From NCBI GenBank assembly GCA_004557565.1, contig SFGS01000004.1:1-64000 (forward strand): DNA of 64,000 bases, in the 5' to 3' direction. The notes under the pieces are model-generated. The model did not search any database. It was not told the DNA's origin and worked only from the letters and a program-made list of their open reading frames with translations. This DNA is from Bacteroidales bacterium. GTDB taxonomy: Bacteria; Bacteroidota; Bacteroidia; Bacteroidales; Muribaculaceae. Position 1 is the stretch's first letter; each line of letters starts with the position of its first letter. Positions 62,010-64,000 of the stretch are shown piece by piece. The position numbers and the translations under genes were made by a program.

Positions 62010-62045
62010 TCGAAATCTCGATAGTTCGAAAATTCGAGATTTCGA
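62010..62045. repeat. Inverted repeat of TCGAAATCTCG
   Basis: TCGAAATCTCG (62010-62020) has a perfect complement at 62035-62045, with a related TTCGAAAATTCG between. There is no T-run after it, so a terminator role for the WYL gene is uncertain. Confidence 0.55.
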
Positions 62046-62151
62046 TTACTCCCTAAATTAGCGCGTTATGTTAAATAATCTTTTATAAATATAAATATCT
62101 GTAATTATTTAGGAGTATGGGGCGGTGAATTGGGGGCGGGGGCAGGGGGAA

Positions 62152-62183
62152 GTTGCATACCTCAGTAATTATCACTATATTTG
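62152..62183 (+). promoter_or_regulatory. Promoter of the rimP-nusA operon
   Basis: GTTG (62152-62155), 20 bp, TATATTTG (62176-62183), about 56 bp upstream of rimP. The -33 element deviates by one base. Confidence 0.7.
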
Positions 62184-62245
62184 CAGCGCAATTCGATTAG
62201 AGGAGGCTCTGTGGCTTCTTCTTTTTTATTTATATACCCGTAAGT

Positions 62246-62710
62246 ATGATTAATAAGCAAGAACTTATCGACGTTATCAACACCGAACTTGAAGGAAGCG
62301 ATATCTTTCTGGTGGAGGTGAAAGTGAGTGCCGACAATATAATTGATGTGGCTATCGACAGCATGGGCTCTGTGACTATCGACGACTGCATCGCGCTGAA
62401 CAATAAGGTGCTCGACCACTTCGACCGCGATGTGGAGGACTACGAACTCACCGTGGGCAGTTACGGCATCAGCGACCCTTTCAAGGTGCTTCAGCACTAC
62501 AAGAAGAATATGGGCGGCGAGGTGGAAGTGCTCACTAAAGACGGCAAGAAACTTAAAGGCACGCTCAAAGACGCTGACGAGGAAGGCTTTACGCTTACCA
62601 TCACCAAGAAGGTGAAACTTGAGGGCAAGAAGCGCCCCGAAATGGTGGACGAGGACCTCAACTATAAATACGACGAAATAAAATATACAAAAAACATCAT
62701 ACAGTTTTAA
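62246..62710 (+). CDS. rimP: Ribosome maturation factor RimP
   Basis: Assists 30S subunit assembly. The 154-residue length is normal. The N-terminal domain has GSDIFLVEVKVSADNIIDVAID, then SVTIDDCIALNNKVLDHFDRD and the family hallmark LTVGSYGISDPFKVLQHY. The C-terminal Sm-like domain has VEVLTKDGKKLKGTLKDAD. It is followed 9 bp later by nusA, the classic order of this operon. Confidence 0.96.
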   Translation: MINKQELIDVINTELEGSDIFLVEVKVSADNIIDVAIDSMGSVTIDDCIALNNKVLDHFDRDVEDYELTVGSYGISDPFKVLQHYKKNMGGEVEVLTKDGKKLKGTLKDADEEGFTLTITKKVKLEGKKRPEMVDEDLNYKYDEIKYTKNIIQF

Positions 62711-62719
62711 CACCAGACT

Positions 62720-63991
62720 ATGGCTAAGAAAGAAATCGAAACTATAAGTTTGACCGACAGTTTCAAAGAATTCAAAGAGTTGAAGAAAATCGACAAGACC
62801 ACTATGATTAGTGTGCTTGAAGAGTCGTTCCGTAGCGTATTGGCTAAGATTTTCGGTAGCGACGAGAACTTCGACGTGATTATGAACCCCGACAACGGCG
62901 ACTGCGAAATCTATCAGAACCTCGAAGTGGTGCCTGATGGCGAAGTGGAAGACCCCGACCGCCAAATCGCGCTCACTGATGCCCGCAACGATGTGGACAG
63001 CCCCGACCCCGACTGCGAAGTGGGCGAAGAGCATACCCGAAAAATAGAATTCGCCAAATTCGGCCGCCGCGCAATTCTTAACTTGCGTCAAACTTTGGCA
63101 AGTAAGATTCTTGACCTGCAAAAAGACGCAATCTACACCCAATTCAAGGCCCAAGAAGGCGAACTGGTGAGTGGTGAAGTTTACCAAGTGTGGAAGCGTG
63201 AGGTGCTCCTGCTCGACGACGAGAAAAACGAGTTGCTCCTTCCAAAGGACCAACAAATTCCTACCGACATCTACCGCAAGGGCGAAACCGTGCGCGCCGT
63301 TATTTACAATGTGGATAACAAGAACAACAATCCTAAGATCACCGTGTCGCGCACAAGCGAAAACTTCTTGCGCCGCCTCTTCGAACTTGAGGTGCCAGAA
63401 ATCCACGATGGTCTGATTGTGATTCGCGCCGTGGCTCGTATTCCTGGCGAACGCGCTAAAATCGCAGTTGAAAGTTACGACGACCGCATCGACCCAGTAG
63501 GCGCATGTGTGGGTGTGAAGGGTGCACGTATCCACGGCATCGTGAGAGAGTTGCGCAACGAGAACATCGACGTGATCAACTACACCAGCAACCCACAACT
63601 CTTCATTCAGCGCGCTTTGAGCCCTGCGAAGATTTCCTCAATCCGCCTCGACGAAGAAAACAAGCACGCCGAAGTGTTCTTGCGTCCTGATGAAGTGTCG
63701 CTCGCTATCGGTAAGGGTGGTTTGAACATCAAGCTCGCCACTATCCTCACAGGCTACACTATCGACGTTTACCGCGACATTGAAAGCGAAGGCGAAGACG
63801 ATATCTACCTCGACGAGTTTAAGGACGAAATCGACGAGTGGGTAATCGAAGCCCTCAAGAACATGGGTTGCGCCACCGCAAGAGCCGTGCTCCACACTCC
63901 ACGCCAAGAACTCATCGACAAAGCCGACCTCGAGGAAAGCACCGTTGACGACGTGATTGCTGTGCTGAAGGCTGAGTTCGACGAAGAATAA
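62720..63991 (+). CDS. nusA: Transcription termination/antitermination factor NusA
   Basis: Binds RNA polymerase and nascent RNA to control pausing, termination and antitermination. The 423 residues comprise a NusA N-terminal domain (to about 135), an S1 domain (LVSGEVYQVWKREVLLLDDE to NPKITVSRTSENFL) and two KH domains with PVGACVGVKGARIHGIV and EVSLAIGKGGLNIKLA. A short C-terminal helix-hairpin part follows (VIEALKNMGCATARAVLHTP). The gene is complete and ends 9 bp before the window edge; infB would be expected next. Confidence 0.97.
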   Translation: MAKKEIETISLTDSFKEFKELKKIDKTTMISVLEESFRSVLAKIFGSDENFDVIMNPDNGDCEIYQNLEVVPDGEVEDPDRQIALTDARNDVDSPDPDCEVGEEHTRKIEFAKFGRRAILNLRQTLASKILDLQKDAIYTQFKAQEGELVSGEVYQVWKREVLLLDDEKNELLLPKDQQIPTDIYRKGETVRAVIYNVDNKNNNPKITVSRTSENFLRRLFELEVPEIHDGLIVIRAVARIPGERAKIAVESYDDRIDPVGACVGVKGARIHGIVRELRNENIDVINYTSNPQLFIQRALSPAKISSIRLDEENKHAEVFLRPDEVSLAIGKGGLNIKLATILTGYTIDVYRDIESEGEDDIYLDEFKDEIDEWVIEALKNMGCATARAVLHTPRQELIDKADLEESTVDDVIAVLKAEFDEE

Positions 63992-64000
63992 TCGCATTCT

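Noticed and set aside
62162..63598. 478-residue frame on the minus strand
   Set aside because: It is antisense to rimP and nusA, both certain genes. The frame is open because of codon bias on the other strand.
1..64000. tRNA or rRNA genes
   Set aside because: No cloverleaf or rRNA-like segment was found on either strand by eye; a tRNA search program would settle it.

Overview
This window comes from a chromosome of the order Bacteroidales (Bacteroidota), probably a gut Muribaculaceae- or Prevotella-like organism. The evidence is repeated use of the Bacteroidota promoter (TTTG, about 20 bp, TAnnTTTG), lipoprotein and outer-membrane genes typical of the group, a LytS/LytTR-type regulator pair, a candidate type IX secretion C-terminal signal, and a rimP-nusA operon. 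Most genes are moderately GC-rich. The island at 35156-38825 is clearly AT-rich. No rRNA, tRNA, CRISPR array or intact transposase was seen.

Layout. 0.4-8.6 kb: nucleotide and carbon housekeeping (nnr, hpt, adk, pgi), a LytS/LytTR pair and an acetyltransferase-like protein. 8.9-17.4 kb: metallophosphatase, POT peptide transporter, SufE, PpiD-like chaperone and a GH20 hexosaminidase. 17.5-30.2 kb: three AAA+/DUF4143 (COG1373-type) ATPases, each beside its own small direct-repeat array, with a transglutaminase-like protein, CutC and an outer-membrane barrel plus TPR protein pair between them. 30.5-34.9 kb: a CapA-like lipoprotein, a DUF2442/DUF4160 pair, a glycosyltransferase and a C_GCAxxG_C_C protein. 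35.2-38.8 kb: a HaeIII-type restriction-modification operon with two methyltransferases and a trailing membrane protein. 38.9-51.1 kb: esterase, UvrD/PcrA helicase, membrane-anchored LuxR-type regulator, beta-helix surface protein, two DMT transporters, a degenerate HpaII-like endonuclease without a methyltransferase, and zinc-ribbon and GYF membrane proteins. 51.5-55.7 kb: two small unknown genes behind a long structured leader, then a scaffold-like protein and a phage-capsid-like protein that carries an N-terminal lipoprotein-type signal. 56-62 kb: a candidate antitoxin/GNAT toxin pair, an RluA-type pseudouridine synthase, a NamZ-like muramidase with a sodium/solute symporter, and a WYL regulator. 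62.2-64 kb: rimP-nusA.

The intergenic DNA is unusually structured. Four copies of a modular palindromic element bounded by TTCAGTGG/CCACTGAA (518 bp in the best-preserved copy) occur at gene borders. Shorter hairpin elements share the core GCGTAGGGAC. Many gene ends carry composite microsatellites made of 7-bp (TTAGAAA) and 9-bp (TCCGAGTGC, GTCAACGAG) units.

The best candidates for something undescribed are the lipoprotein-signal capsid homologue with its scaffold-like partner, and the association of COG1373-type ATPase genes with short direct-repeat arrays.
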